Source of the DNA: Usnea hakonensis
Taxonomy: Eukaryota > Ascomycota > Lecanoromycetes > Lecanorales > Parmeliaceae
NCBI GenBank assembly: GCA_013423325.1
Contig: BLJB01000220.1
Location: forward strand, 36,660-100,659
DNA: 64,000 bases
Direction: 5' to 3'
Notes under the pieces: model-generated
Seen by the model: the letters and a program-made list of their open reading frames with translations, nothing else
Told to the model about the DNA's origin: nothing
Databases searched by the model: none
Translations under genes and position numbers: made by a program
In this document: piece by piece, positions 35,201-45,957 of the stretch
Position numbering within the stretch: the stretch's first letter is position 1
How the letters are laid out: every line of letters begins with the position of its first letter

Positions 35201-36683
35201 CAACTGTCAGTCTCCCAGAAGCAAAGTCAATCTTCTCTGCGGCTTGATATTTCTCCGCAACGTAATCCGGTACTTGATCCGTCTCGTGGCCAGGATTACC
35301 GGTCGAAAGTTCTTTCACAAGACAGCGTAAGATGTCTTCCGCATTAGCGCGCTCGGGCTCTGCGGCATTGCTAGAGCAGTAGAAATATAAGGCCGGACAT
35401 AGGTCTCCACACTCCTCGAGGGTGCTTTGCAAAGCCAGGGACCTAGGCAATAAGTAAGACTCAGCATCGTCGATTATTGAAAATCGATTGAAAATCGGCT
35501 GAAAATCGACAAACTGGGTTCATTCCAAGTTCTCACATTAGTTTGCTTTTCCCCGTACCTGGGGCTCCATGAAGCCATATCATAGCAGTCTCATGGGAGG
35601 ATTTCCAGGATGTGAATGTTTGACTCTCCAGGAACCATGAGCCCGTATTTTCCAACACCTCTGCAATTTCCTTTTGATGATGCTCCCTATACGGGACTGA
35701 CGACAGCCATCGGAGAATTTTGAGACGATGGGTTTGTCTGGCTCGGTGATCGATATTGTCAAAACGTGATATCGTTTCGGCTTGATTAGAGACCAACGTC
35801 TCCGCTATCCTTTGGGTTTCCTCAATCTGTTGTCGGAGCCAGGCTTGCGACTGTAGGAGTGATTCTGAAATTCCCTTAGTATTTGTGCTCAGTTCAGATT
35901 GGATTTGGGAGTCTATAAGTCCGGATGTGAACACAACATCGCTAGCTTGTTGCTCCACGGAGTGCAGAAATGCTAAAGGTTCATCCTCAGACTTGAAAGG
36001 ACTGGAAATCACGCGTTCTCAGAATAGAGGGTTAGACTTGGACGTGAAAGCAAAACTCGGTGCAGACTTGCTCGTAGCTCTCGTCTCGAGATGTTTTTTT
36101 GCCCTACACATAAATTCTAGCATAGTTGTGTAGAGTCGAACAATATGGCTTTCCAGTCGTGTTTGAACTCCGTGAGATCCATTCAGGTAGAGCGTCTCCC
36201 GTATTGCGCAGTCATAGATATATAGAGCCACTCTCTCTAGCCCTTTTGCATATGCGGCAGCTCTACTGCTATCGTTGACCAAGACCTACGTTTCAAATCA
36301 GTTTCCTTTGAGTTATGAACCGTACTGTGGTCAAAGAGTAATGGTGTCTGTACCTGCAACACGAAGCGCAAAGCTGCCCAGGGAAGGGCGGCGTGCGCTG
36401 GATCATATTGCACGGCAATGTCTCCAATCGCGATGAATTTCTTGACCCACGACACTATGCTGTCCAGAACGTTGCGCAAAACCAAGTATCTATGGCCAAT
36501 TTTGATGTGCCATCTCTCTGAGAGTACTTGCTGCTGTAATTGAGATACCGTGGTTGTCAGAGCATCAATCTCAAAGCTTGCCTGCGAACTCAACCCTGAT
36601 CGCAACTCTTTTTGCTCTTTTTCAGGGAGCTTGGAGAGCGCAATATTCCAAAGGTTTTGCCTGGCTACGGATGAAGATGCCAT
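32249..36683 (-). CDS. NACHT-ankyrin NLR protein, five exons
   Basis: Exons 36354-36683, 36068-36285, 35537-36001, 34816-35442 and 32249-34679 join in phase to 1356 aa; introns are 68, 66, 94 and 136 nt with GT..AG ends. The N-terminal domain (LWNIALSKLPEKEQKEL, about residues 10-230) fits the NACHT_N domain of NWD-type NTPases. NACHT: Walker A WLHGAPGTGKSK at the end of exon 3 (about 326-337), Walker B YIFVDALDELEE (about 436-447), VLISSRD. The FRWVSLQLDYLCTL segment created by the last splice is the usual post-NACHT motif, which supports the model. A winged-helix-like region with FRFAHTSVQEYIRS follows. About eight ankyrin repeats start near residue 860 (MTALHYAAS...), two of them nearly identical at DNA level. 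A helical tail ends the protein. Likely a cytosolic STAND sensor; ligand unknown. Confidence 0.88.
32901..33098 (-). repeat. Two near-identical 99-bp ankyrin-repeat units
   Basis: 32901-32999 and 33000-33098 are tandem 33-codon units that share long identical runs, for example CACCCATTAG and CAGTGGTACCAAACAGGTTA. Flanking ankyrin units are much less alike, so this pair arose or was homogenised recently. Confidence 0.85.
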
Positions 36684-38714
36684 GTCTTGGGGATTCGGGT
36701 GGCTCTGGTGGGGGCAGTGCGATAGCCGACACAGAGCTCCGCATCAGGCTACGACGCCTGCATCAATTATAAGATGGTTTATTTCATCAACGCTGAGGTG
36801 AGGAAGACTTGGTGCGCGACTTGACCTTATCTGAATTCGGGATGGAAGATCATGATTTGAGATGACACAGGACTGTGGAGGACGAAGGCTGTAAGGTGGC
36901 ACGATCAAAGTTGTCTTGCGCTACTCCATCTTGGGCAGGTACCTATGTACTCGTACCTGACTCAGCTCAAGCCAATTGGTCCATAGGTATCCTCGCTTGA
37001 TCATGTAATTTACCTCACTTTTGGACTGCACGAGTAATTATGGCCTTAATAAAACATTCCATCTCAGACGCAATTCGGGACTCAACCTAGACACAGTCCC
37101 TTCTGTTGGAATAAAATCCACCGCCTCTAAACGGACGAATGAACACATGCTTGGCAATGAAGGTTTCACAGGCAATATCAATATCTCTCTCTACATAGAC
37201 AGACTATCAATCCTACGCCCTTGCCTGAATTTTAACACTCTCTGACCTACAGCTATGCTCACAACTGTTCCCTTCCGCAAAAAATCCCACCACTCTCAAC
37301 ACCCTACCACTGCAACAGGAGCAAAGAATGGCCTGCAAAGTCCTACGCATGAGCTAGTGTAAAGCTACAGGCACCCTGAGATTTGGTGAAATAATGTTCA
37401 AAAGCCTCATAATTTGAGCGACAATGCTACTATCATCCGATACGTACCCGATCGGTTAGTATCTGAATATCAAGAACGCTTGTCAAGCATGTCAAGACTC
37501 AAGCACCAAACACTGCATACACTGCTGACGAAATACTGCGGCACATACTCTATGCTGTCGGCCCAGGTTCATTGATCAGTGCTTCATTCGCCACATAACT
37601 GGCCATGCTCACGATCCTACACACACCAAAGGTATCTACAACAGTATTTATGCTATCTCGCTGCTTAGGGCAGGCTAAATAGTAGCCTACAACATAAAGA
37701 GGAATATGCAAGCCCATTACCACAGCGCCAAGAACATTCCTATACCTGGACTGAAAGCACATATATACAGGCCGGGGTCGGCGGGCGAAAAAACGAAACC
37801 ATCATTCCGAAAGAGATGAATCGAACGAAGCGCAACTGCAGTTCAGAAAGCAAGTATTTAGACACTCCTCACGGTATACTATCTCCCGCCACGGCCATAC
37901 CTGTACACCAATCTAACCATGGTGTTTCGAATCCATGCCTCGAGTCCATGTATGGAACCACCAAAACCAAAAAATGCGATTATGCGATATACAAAATCAC
38001 TAACATCCAATCCTACCGTGGCGATCCCATTTCTCGACTTGTTTCCAGACACGATCTGACCACTACAACAAGAAAGAAAGCATTCACTTCCCACGGAGGA
38101 GAAGGGCCCACAATGTCCTAGTATAACCTAACGATATCCTAACATCGAGGTCAGGAATACTCTTCATACTTCGAGCGACAAGACTTCCATCTTATCCAAA
38201 ACACACCTAACCCGCCCGCAAGCTACAGACTCAGCTACTCTACATCTTACAGTGTTAAACCCCCGCCCCCTCCCCCTCTTTAAACCCTCCCCACACCTCC
38301 CTACGTTAAACCAACCCATCCACCCCCCCCCCACCTTAAACCAACCCACCCCCCCCCCCCCCCCCACCAGCCATCCCCAAGAAAAAACCACACAACCAAA
38401 CCTACTCCCCCAACAAATCTCCCCCAAACAAACAAACAAGCACTTCTTCCACCAGCACCCCCTCCCCTCCCTCCAACCCCCTCGCCAAAAAAAAATGTCT
38501 AGAAAGAAGGTTTACCCTTTCCCTTTACCGTATCGTATCACATCACATCACATCACATATAGTCAATCTAATCTAATCTCTTACACCTCCCCCAACCACC
38601 CACCCACCGACAATACACACACAGTATACAACAAACCCCCCCAGCGCCCCACTCTCCCTGCCCCGCTCCCACCCTCCCTCCCTTCCAACCCAGAGCTCTA
38701 GCTCCACAATTAAC

Positions 38715-38756
<42 letters not shown>

Positions 38757-39537
38757 AAAGAGAGCGAAACATATACATAAATACATAAATACACACCCCC
38801 AACCTTCCCCTCCCCCCGGCCCTCCCTCAAAAAAAACGAAGAAAAAAGAAGGGAGAAAAAAGGAGAAAAAAAGGCCAAAAAAAAGGGGAGTGGGGGACGG
38901 GGGGGGGATATAACAAGATAACAAGGTGACTAACTCTACTCTGCGATAAAAATAAAAATAAAAAGAAGATAAAAAGAAGAGGTCGAGTTAGAGGAAGGAG
39001 TGAGAGAGAGGAAGGAGTGAGTGAAGTGAGTGAGTGAGTGAGTGAGAGAATGAGTGGGTGAGTGAGTGAGTGAGGTGAGTGAGTGAGTAGAGTAAGAGAA
39101 GCGGGTACTGTACTGTACTGCGCTGTGCTAGGTTAGGCTAGGCTAGGCTAAGTAAGGGGTAGGTAGTATCATATTTCTAATATGTATATTTATATTTTTC
39201 CATCATGGGAGGGGAGGGTATCTTGATTCATTCATGAATAGGTAGGCCCACGAGGAGTCCGTTCAGAGTATCGTCTGAGTAAGAAGATGCTATCTATGCC
39301 TGGGATTTCAGGGTGGGGAGAAAGATGGTATGACTGAAGGTGTTGCGCTTGAACCAAAACTAGAAGTAGGAAAAGTAGAAAGAAACAACTGCATGATATC
39401 CAATTAACATTTTGATTTCGCGTCAGAATGCTATATACAAATCAACCACTCCCAAAAGTTCCAACTACAATTTCATAATGTATTCATTCCGACTAGCTCC
39501 AGCATAGCACGTTCTGACCTGACAAGAAACGACCAAA
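36684..39537. other. Gene-poor spacer with duplicated block and microsatellites
   Basis: The left part is the promoter side of the minus-strand NLR. The middle holds the dispersed block (copy B). From about 38240 it becomes C-rich, with a CT microsatellite (38718-38748), GTGA/GAGT repeats (about 39000-39090) and many purine tracts. An ATG followed by five codons and a GT at 38494 could be a tiny first exon, but no partner exon was found. Confidence 0.5.
37579..38017. repeat. Dispersed duplicated block, copy B (upstream of the intact NACHT-ankyrin gene)
   Basis: Colinear with 14644-15126 through at least five anchors, including an identical 18-mer at 37579-37596, CACAGCGCCAAGAA at 37721, CACTCCTCAC at 37863 and TGCGATATAC at 37983. 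The minus-strand frame 37550-37762 contains a membrane-like helix (VLGAVVMGLHIPLYVVGYYLA). Overall divergence is substantial, so the duplication is old. Confidence 0.65.
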
Positions 39538-41366
39538 TCAGTGGCCATTAACACCGTTAGTCGCAGCCCCATTTACCCTTGTGCCGTTTGTGATGCTCTC
39601 GGATTTGTGCGTGCCCTCGATTGGCGCACCGTTATTTCCAACGCTCGAGGCAATCTTGCCGCTCATGCCGTTGGCGTGTTGAAGTTTGGGGTTGGAAGTC
39701 ATGCCTGTAAATCTTAGTTTCGGGTGCGATAGAGATGGCCATTACGGTCACATTGATTGGGGGTCTTACCATTGTGTGTGCCATTGAATCGCATATTGGC
39801 AATTCCGTCATAGCCTTTGATACCAGTGGCTTTCTCAAGCCGGGTGGCAAGGTCGTCAGACACTTCACGGAAGATGGCAATCTGGCGCTTGAGGATCTCT
39901 GGATAGCGGCATGTAGACATTTTGCCAGAGACGTTGGAGACGAAGCGGGCCTTGGCCTTGTCATCAAACACCTTCTCCCATAAGGCGCGTGGAGCGTTGA
40001 AATCTTCAGGTCTGATCTCAGAGAGGAAGGTGACAGCGTCGCCGATAAAATGACCGTGGGCTTTGTCAAGGTCAACAGCGCGTTCGCGGAAGCTAATGGG
40101 CTCAATGGAAGACAAATAGTTGGGACGGGAGCCCTGGTTGTAGAATGCCATGTTGCCGTCGCGCTGGAAGTTTGCAACGCGGTGGCTCGTTCGGCTTGAG
40201 TTGACTGGGAGCTGCTGGTAGTTCACTCCAACTCTGTGACGATGAGCATCTGGGTATGAAAAGAGACGGCTCTGGAGGACAGGGTCTGAGGATGGCTCAA
40301 TGCCTGGTGGCATGTGAGATGGGTTGAAGGCAACCTGCTCAATCTCGGCAAAGTAGTTCTTGGCGTTCTCGTTCAATGTGAACTCGCCAACCTCACGAAG
40401 AGGGAACTGCTTGTGGGGCCAGACGTGTGTCAAGTCGAAAACATTGATCTTTTGCTTCTCCCACAGCTCTTCGGCCTCCTTTGCGGTCATTGTTTGGAAC
40501 TCAACAGACCATGAAGGGCAGTCGCCTTTCTCAATGGCCTCGAACAGATCCTTTTGAGAATAGTCGGGACCATAGTTGGCAGAGTCTTCTTGTGTGATGA
40601 ACTTAGTGCCTTGCTTGGACTTCATGTGCATCTGTGCATACACCCAATCACCAGCTTTGTTGACAAGCTTGAAGGTATGTCCACTGTATCCATGCATAAA
40701 GCGGTAACCATCAGGAATACCTCGGTCGCCCATGAGGATCATGACTTGATGGATGGACTCTGGATTCTGAGACAGGTAATCCCAGAACATGGTGCTGTCA
40801 TCAGCGTGGGTGAGATGTGTGGCGGGGTCGCGCTTTTGGGTATGGATGAAGTGAGGGAACTTGGCGGGATCGCGCAAGAAGAAGACGGGTGTGTTATTCG
40901 CCACCATGTCCCAATTGCCCTCTTCGGTTCTGAATTTGACGGAGAAACCTCGAGGGTCTCGAGCACAGTCGTGGGATCCAGATTCGCCACCGACGGTTGA
41001 AAAACGGACAGTGACTGGGCATTCATTGCCTGCCTTGGCAAAGACGTCGGCGATGCAGAGATCATCAAGCGGCTTGGTGCATTTGAAGGTACCATGTGCA
41101 CCACTGCCTTTGGCGTGAACGACGCGCTCGGGGATACGCTCACGGTCGAAGTGGGAGATGAGGTCGATGAGGTGGAAGTCTTGGAGGAGAAGAGGGCCGT
41201 TTGCACCAGCACGCTGTGTTTCGTAAGGGTGAGGCACCGGAACGCCGTTGCTGGTAGTATAGACGGTCTCCTGGCTTGGAGTGTTGCGGTCGTCTTCGTA
41301 GGTCCTGAACTTTCCAGCAAAGGCTTTGCCGTTGGCTTGGGCGTGACCTGATGTTAATGAAGCCAT
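39538..41366 (-). CDS. Catalase (heme), two exons
   Basis: Exon 1 39770-41366, intron 39705-39769 (65 nt, GTAAGA...TTTACAG), exon 2 39538-39704, phase 1, 587 aa. The splice replaces an open read-through by THNG-MTSNPKLQHANG. All catalase landmarks are present: the distal His in RVVHAKGSGAHG (His84), the Asn in DMVANNTPVFFLRD, and the heme-ligand Tyr in RLFSYPDAHRHRVG. It converts hydrogen peroxide to water and oxygen. Length fits a small-subunit fungal catalase, plus a tail of about 60 residues rich in Asn/Gly. The end NGH is not a PTS1 signal and there is no signal peptide, so a cytosolic location is likely. Neighbours do not suggest a cluster role. Confidence 0.97.
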
Positions 41367-42186
41367 GTTGTGTGTAGGATCTGTGTAGGATCGAATGACA
41401 AGAGTGCTTTTATGATGTAAAGCAATTGATGAAGGAGGTTGGATAATGATATATTATTCGTTGTGATGAAGAGGAAGAGTGGAAGAAGAAGAAGAAGTAG
41501 AAGTATAAGAAGAGAAGAATGACTTGAGTGGCAAAGGTATTAAATTGAGGGGTCCTCGATACTAACGCTAACGCATGCATTGATTACGTCACCATTTAAT
41601 CCAATCAAAAACACTCCGAGTCTGATCAAAGCCGGCACTTGCCGGGGACATGACGTAGATAAATGCCGTCCAAGTCAGGGTCCAAGCATTGCAGAACGAG
41701 ATACTTCTACACAAATTAAAGCATCAAAAATTCTACCATCACTACAACCAATCTCGCCCTCAACATTAGAACCACCTGTGCCCCCAACCCCTCTCCGTTT
41801 CTCTAACACCCTTCCCCCACACACACCCACTATCTAATCCGCCCAAAATCCTTCGCCCGCACAACGCCATTTTCCCTAGCACCAACTCATCCGCGAGACC
41901 CGGCATTTCCGGGGCCCCTCCCTTCCCTCGTGAAAACGTCGCTTGCCTGTACCCAGCTGCCACGTGGACCCATATCAAAGAGGAAAAGAAACCCACGTAG
42001 AGCGATTCGCTTGAGGATTCCGACATCCTACTTACTTTATTGATTGTTACGGTTTGGTTTTCCAATAGGAGAATAAAATGCATACATATTTTGTGTAACA
42101 GGATGTGTTAAATCCTTCTATAATGTTTATATAAGTCGACCATGCTCTAATTCGTTGATTGGCAAATCCTCCCCCAAACGCCAAGG
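41367..42186. other. Spacer: catalase promoter and MFS 3' side
   Basis: Upstream of the catalase start there is an A/G-rich stretch (GAAGAAGAAGAAG at about 41482-41497). No coding signal. Confidence 0.5.
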
Positions 42187-43782
42187 CTACTCTTTTACAG
42201 GAGCAAATTTCGACATCTTCCTCAACCTAAGACTATATCTCATCAAAAGCAATGGCACTGGCAGCGCAAGACATGCAATACCACCCAATATACTCATCGC
42301 AGGCCCCACTCCTAGATTGTTGAACATGGGCTTTGCCACTAGCGGGAACGCGCAAGCAAGTATGCTCCTCGTAAACGTATTCGCCGACATGGCACTCGCG
42401 GCGTAAAGGCCGTACGTGTCGACCAGAAAGTTTATGCACTGCTGGAAAATGACATTGAATCCCGCGCCGATGAATCCCGCTGCCACGGTCGGTAGGACCC
42501 AGGAATACCGGGGTGCCGCTGTCCAGCCGAACCACCACAGCCCGATGGCGAAGAGTAGACCACCGGCAAGCATTGGTGGGAGACGAGCCTCGGGAACTGG
42601 TCTGCCCCCGTTCTGATCCACAATCCGCATATAACGGGGTTGATTGGCAAGATTGATGAGGATAGAGGAGAGTACGCCAACAAACAAGCCGAGAAACGGG
42701 AGTGTGCTGACGACAAGGCTCCAATGGCGGTGTTGGGCAAACACGATTGGGAACACCTCCAATGTCAAGTACAGCAGAGCGTAGACAAAACTCGCGTACA
42801 GACAGATACAAATGACCATTGGTTCTGTAAAGAGCATTCGCAGGGGCCGTGCAAGCTGTTTGGTGACGATAGAACGAGGGTCGAGTTTTACGTTTTCATG
42901 CGGGTGCCAGTATGCTGAGTTTCCGGTAGATTTGCGCAGAGAGGCGGCGCGGCGCTTGAGCAGCACGGGGCTGTACATTTCGGGGAGGCAGACCACGGTG
43001 AGGGCGAAAATGGTAAAGACAAAGATTGCTTCTATATATTCAGTCCAGCGCCATCCTAGGTGCTTATTTACGGTAAGGGCGGCTCCAATCACTGTATCGA
43101 GAGATTAGCAAAGATGTGTATCGTTCTTGCGATGCAGTAGCATACCAGGTCCAAGCGTCGGTCCGCCTACCACGGCAACGGCGTAAAAAGTCACAGCCGT
43201 GCCTCTGGCTCTAGGCGCCCAAATGTCTCCGAGCGCGGCGGAGACGTTGCTAACAGGAGCAGACCCAAAGACACCAGCGAAAAACCGTGTGACGAGGATG
43301 GAGGCAGCATTTTTACTAGTAGCCGTACCGATTGAGAAGAGGCCGAGGCAGAACGTGGCAGGCTCAATGCTTACTTTCCTGCCCCACACCTCCGAGACGG
43401 GAGCCCATAACAAGGGGCCAAAGGCAAATCCCAAGATGTACAATGATATGGGCAAGACGGCAACTTCAGAGCTGATGTGGGTATAGAGCCTGATGCTATC
43501 TTCCGCCGGTGATATGATACTGCTTCCCATGCTGGCAGATAGGGCAAGCATTCCCAATTGAAATGTTATCCAACTCTTGTACGACGTTGACCAATTGCGA
43601 GGATTTGCTTGATCATTTGGTTCCCAGTCGACCAAGTATGCATTTTTCTCATCCTTTTCTTTCTCCTTGTCGGGTGAGACGTGTGAAGGTTTCTCTTCGT
43701 CGTGGTGTAAGGCATGTGGTTCTACGTCTGCGTTGTTGTTTTCAGTCTGGCTCGAGGGTGACGACGACGAGATGGAAGGCAT
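42187..43782 (-). CDS. MFS transporter, DHA1 (drug:H+ antiporter) type, two exons
   Basis: Exon 1 43146-43782, intron 43092-43145 (54 nt, GTATGC...ATACAG), exon 2 42187-43091, phase 1, 513 aa. A Ser/Glu/Lys-rich cytosolic N-terminus ends with DWEPNDQANPRNWS, the usual entry to fungal DHA1 transporters. About twelve membrane segments follow. Motif A-like APVSEVWGRK lies between TM2 and TM3. The motif C region GGPTLGPVIGAAL spans the splice junction, which confirms it. The central loop carries KRRAASLRKSTGN. Known of the family: export of drugs, toxins or metabolites at the plasma membrane. It is transcribed divergently from the 2-oxoglutarate oxygenase at 44498, with a 715-bp shared promoter region, so joint regulation is possible. 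Confidence 0.92.
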
Positions 43783-44497
43783 AGCTGAGGGTAGGTATGA
43801 GGAATGAAGGTCGTGAGAAAAAATGGACTCGGATGGGTGGCACTTGGGGAAACATGTTTCGGATGATAGGTAAGGGCCGAGTGTGCGAATGGAGGTACTA
43901 ATCGTCCCACAGACTTAGCGATTCAGATCAGTAATCCGTGTATCCGTATTATGGGTAGAGTAGATGGAAAGGGTTAAATCTGTAGAGCGGTGAAAATGAA
44001 GAGACATTGTTTGTTGACTGCCGAGCTTACGACTGAAAAATGAAGAATGACGTAATCCTGAATAAGCGTACGGTGAGCTACCTGATAGAGCGAGGACTCC
44101 AAATATGATCTATTCGTGTCCTCGCTCTATCAAGTAGTACTCCCGATAATGACATAGCGTTGATTAGACCAGCAATCTGTCCATTTTATCTTATTATTAC
44201 TACTCTGTCAAGGTTCATTGCTCTACTCGAGACGGTCGAGAAATGCGACAAGTTCCTTGTCGTAAGGTAGATAAGCCTTGGGGTAAAGCGTTATCAGTGA
44301 CATTATCGCATCATGCATCCAAGACCTTCCCCCACCAAGCCCCTCTCTAAACGCCTCAAACAGGCAGTTTGCGCGGAGCCGCTCCTAGAAGTTCGCGCTT
44401 CGTCTCATATTAATCGCCATCTGTCTGGCGCAATCACTTCCTTTCCGAACCTGATCTCTTGCTTTAGATAAACAGTATTTTCTAAGAAGCCTGAGCC
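43783..44497. promoter_or_regulatory. Shared divergent promoter region of MFS transporter and 2OG oxygenase
   Basis: The 715 bp between two divergent start codons has no coding frame. It contains the long inverted repeat at 44078-44137. No TATA box is clear enough to place a start site. Confidence 0.6.
44078..44137. repeat. Inverted repeat (hairpin), 20-bp arms, 20-base loop
   Basis: Arms 44078-44097 and 44118-44137 are complementary with one mismatch; the inner 15 bp (TGATAGAGCGAGGAC / GTCCTCGCTCTATCA) are perfect. It lies about 300 bp from the MFS start and 360 bp from the oxygenase start. Confidence 0.9.
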
Positions 44498-45663
44498 ATG
44501 GGGGCCCCCATCGCCATTGAGATCCCCGTCATTGACATCTCCGGCTATCTCGCCGGGCACGTACAAGCCAAGAGACGTATCGTTGACGAATTTCGAAGTG
44601 CATGCGAGAACCAAGGATTTCTCCAAGTAGTCGGTCATTCCGTTCCTGCCGATCTGCAGTCGCGCTTCTTTGCTGCCCTTGCGCAATTCTTCGCCTTGCC
44701 CACGGAGGAAAAAGAAAAAGTCGCCCAAAGCAAGTCCAAGAGTCATCGAGGTTATGAACAAATTGGTGAACAGAAGCTTGACGAACTTGACGAGAACGCA
44801 ACCGCGGATCAGAAGGAAAGTTTCTCTATCCGACGAGATCGTCCTTTCGGCCGATTCCTTCAAGGTCCCAACCAATGGCCCAAAAATCCTCCTTTATTCA
44901 AAGACGTGTACACGGAATACTATGATTCCGTCCATGAGCTATCTTTGAATTTATTTAGGCTCATGGCCCTATCACTTGGCCTTGACGAGAATTACTTTGA
45001 CGATTTCGGCTTGGATCCTGACGGTCATCAATCCAGCCCAGGACGAAACAAGAAACAATACATACTGACAGAGTGCCAGGAATCTGCCTCTGCCGGTCCC
45101 ATCATTATCCTCCGACTCCGCCAGACACAGCAGGTCGCACCAGAGGCGTAGGTGCTCACACCGACTTTGGAGCACTGACCCTGCTCTTACAAGACGTCGG
45201 TAAGTAGGAGACTGCCAGCCTCTGAATCGAAAAGAGCTACTAAAGCGTCGCCGAAGTTGGGGGTCTGGAGGTCTTGCATAAGCCTACAGGAACGTGGCAA
45301 GCCGTCCCACCCATCGAAGGTGCCTACGTCGTTAATATCGGAGACTTGATGCGTGAGTAGTAACTCTCTCCCAAAAATTATCATGCATGCACAAACCTCG
45401 AACCATACTAACGCCCATAACAAGAGCGTTGGACGAACAACCGCTATAAATCAACCATGCATCGAGTCATCAGCCCCTTGAGCGGCAAAGACAGGTACAG
45501 CTGTGCCTTTTTCAACGACGGCCCGCTCGATAGGGTAATTGAATGTATCCCAACGTGTCTGAGACCCGGCGAAGAACCCCTCTATGAGCCTTTAAGAGTC
45601 GAAGATCATCTTGTCAAGCGATATCGGCAGAGTTACGGGGCTGCGGCGGTGGAGTTGCCTTGA
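44498..45663 (+). CDS. 2-oxoglutarate/Fe(II)-dependent oxygenase (isopenicillin-N-synthase-like), four exons
   Basis: Exons 44498-45023, 45080-45199, 45257-45352 and 45425-45663; introns 56, 57 and 72 nt (GTCATC, GTAAGT, GTGAGT donors; branch ATACTGAC in the first), all phase 1, 326 aa. The N-terminal DIOX_N part reads IPVIDISGYLAG...GFLQVVGHSVP. The catalytic 2OG-FeII core carries the iron ligands in GAHTDFGALTLL (His, Asp) and STMHRV (His), and the 2-oxoglutarate Arg in DRYSCAFF. The product therefore keeps every key residue, although it appears broken if introns are ignored. Known of the family: hydroxylation, desaturation or ring closure of small molecules using 2-oxoglutarate and oxygen. 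The divergent MFS transporter suggests a small-molecule pathway; substrate unknown. Confidence 0.92.
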
Positions 45664-45726
45664 TGGTGCTGATGTGAATAGTCACGGGATACTCAGTACA
45701 GATCAACTATATACCGAGTATATCAG

Positions 45727-45957
45727 CAGCCCCTTAAGCCGCAAAGACAGGTACAGCTGTGCCTTTTTCAACGACGGCCCTCTCGACAGGGTAATTGAAT
45801 GTATCCCAACGTGTTTAGGACCCGGCGAAGAACCTCTCTATAAGCCTTTAAGAGTCGAAGACCATCTTGTAAAGCGCTATCGTCAGAGTTATGGGGCTGC
45901 GTTGATAATGCTAAAATGAATAGCCACGGGATACTCAGTACGAATGAACGATCTTCA
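45727..45957 (+). pseudogene. Tandem partial copy of the oxygenase last exon
   Basis: From SPLSRKDRYSCAFFNDGPLDRV to the stop, this copy repeats 45468-45663 with few changes and also repeats the 3' flank (CACGGGATACTCAGTAC at about 45682 and 45926). Period about 257 bp. It lacks the first exons and the iron-ligand HxD, so it cannot be an active enzyme. The second copy keeps an open frame to TGA at 45917-45919. Confidence 0.85.

Noticed and set aside
38494..38515. Tiny first exon MSRKK followed by GT
   Set aside because: No downstream coding exon could be found in the low-complexity sequence that follows.
38718..39090. CRISPR-like or minisatellite array
   Set aside because: These are simple CT and GAGT microsatellites without spacers, in a eukaryotic genome.
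44498..45200. Oxygenase as a pseudogene ending at 45151
   Set aside because: Three normal introns restore a complete protein with all iron and 2-oxoglutarate ligands.
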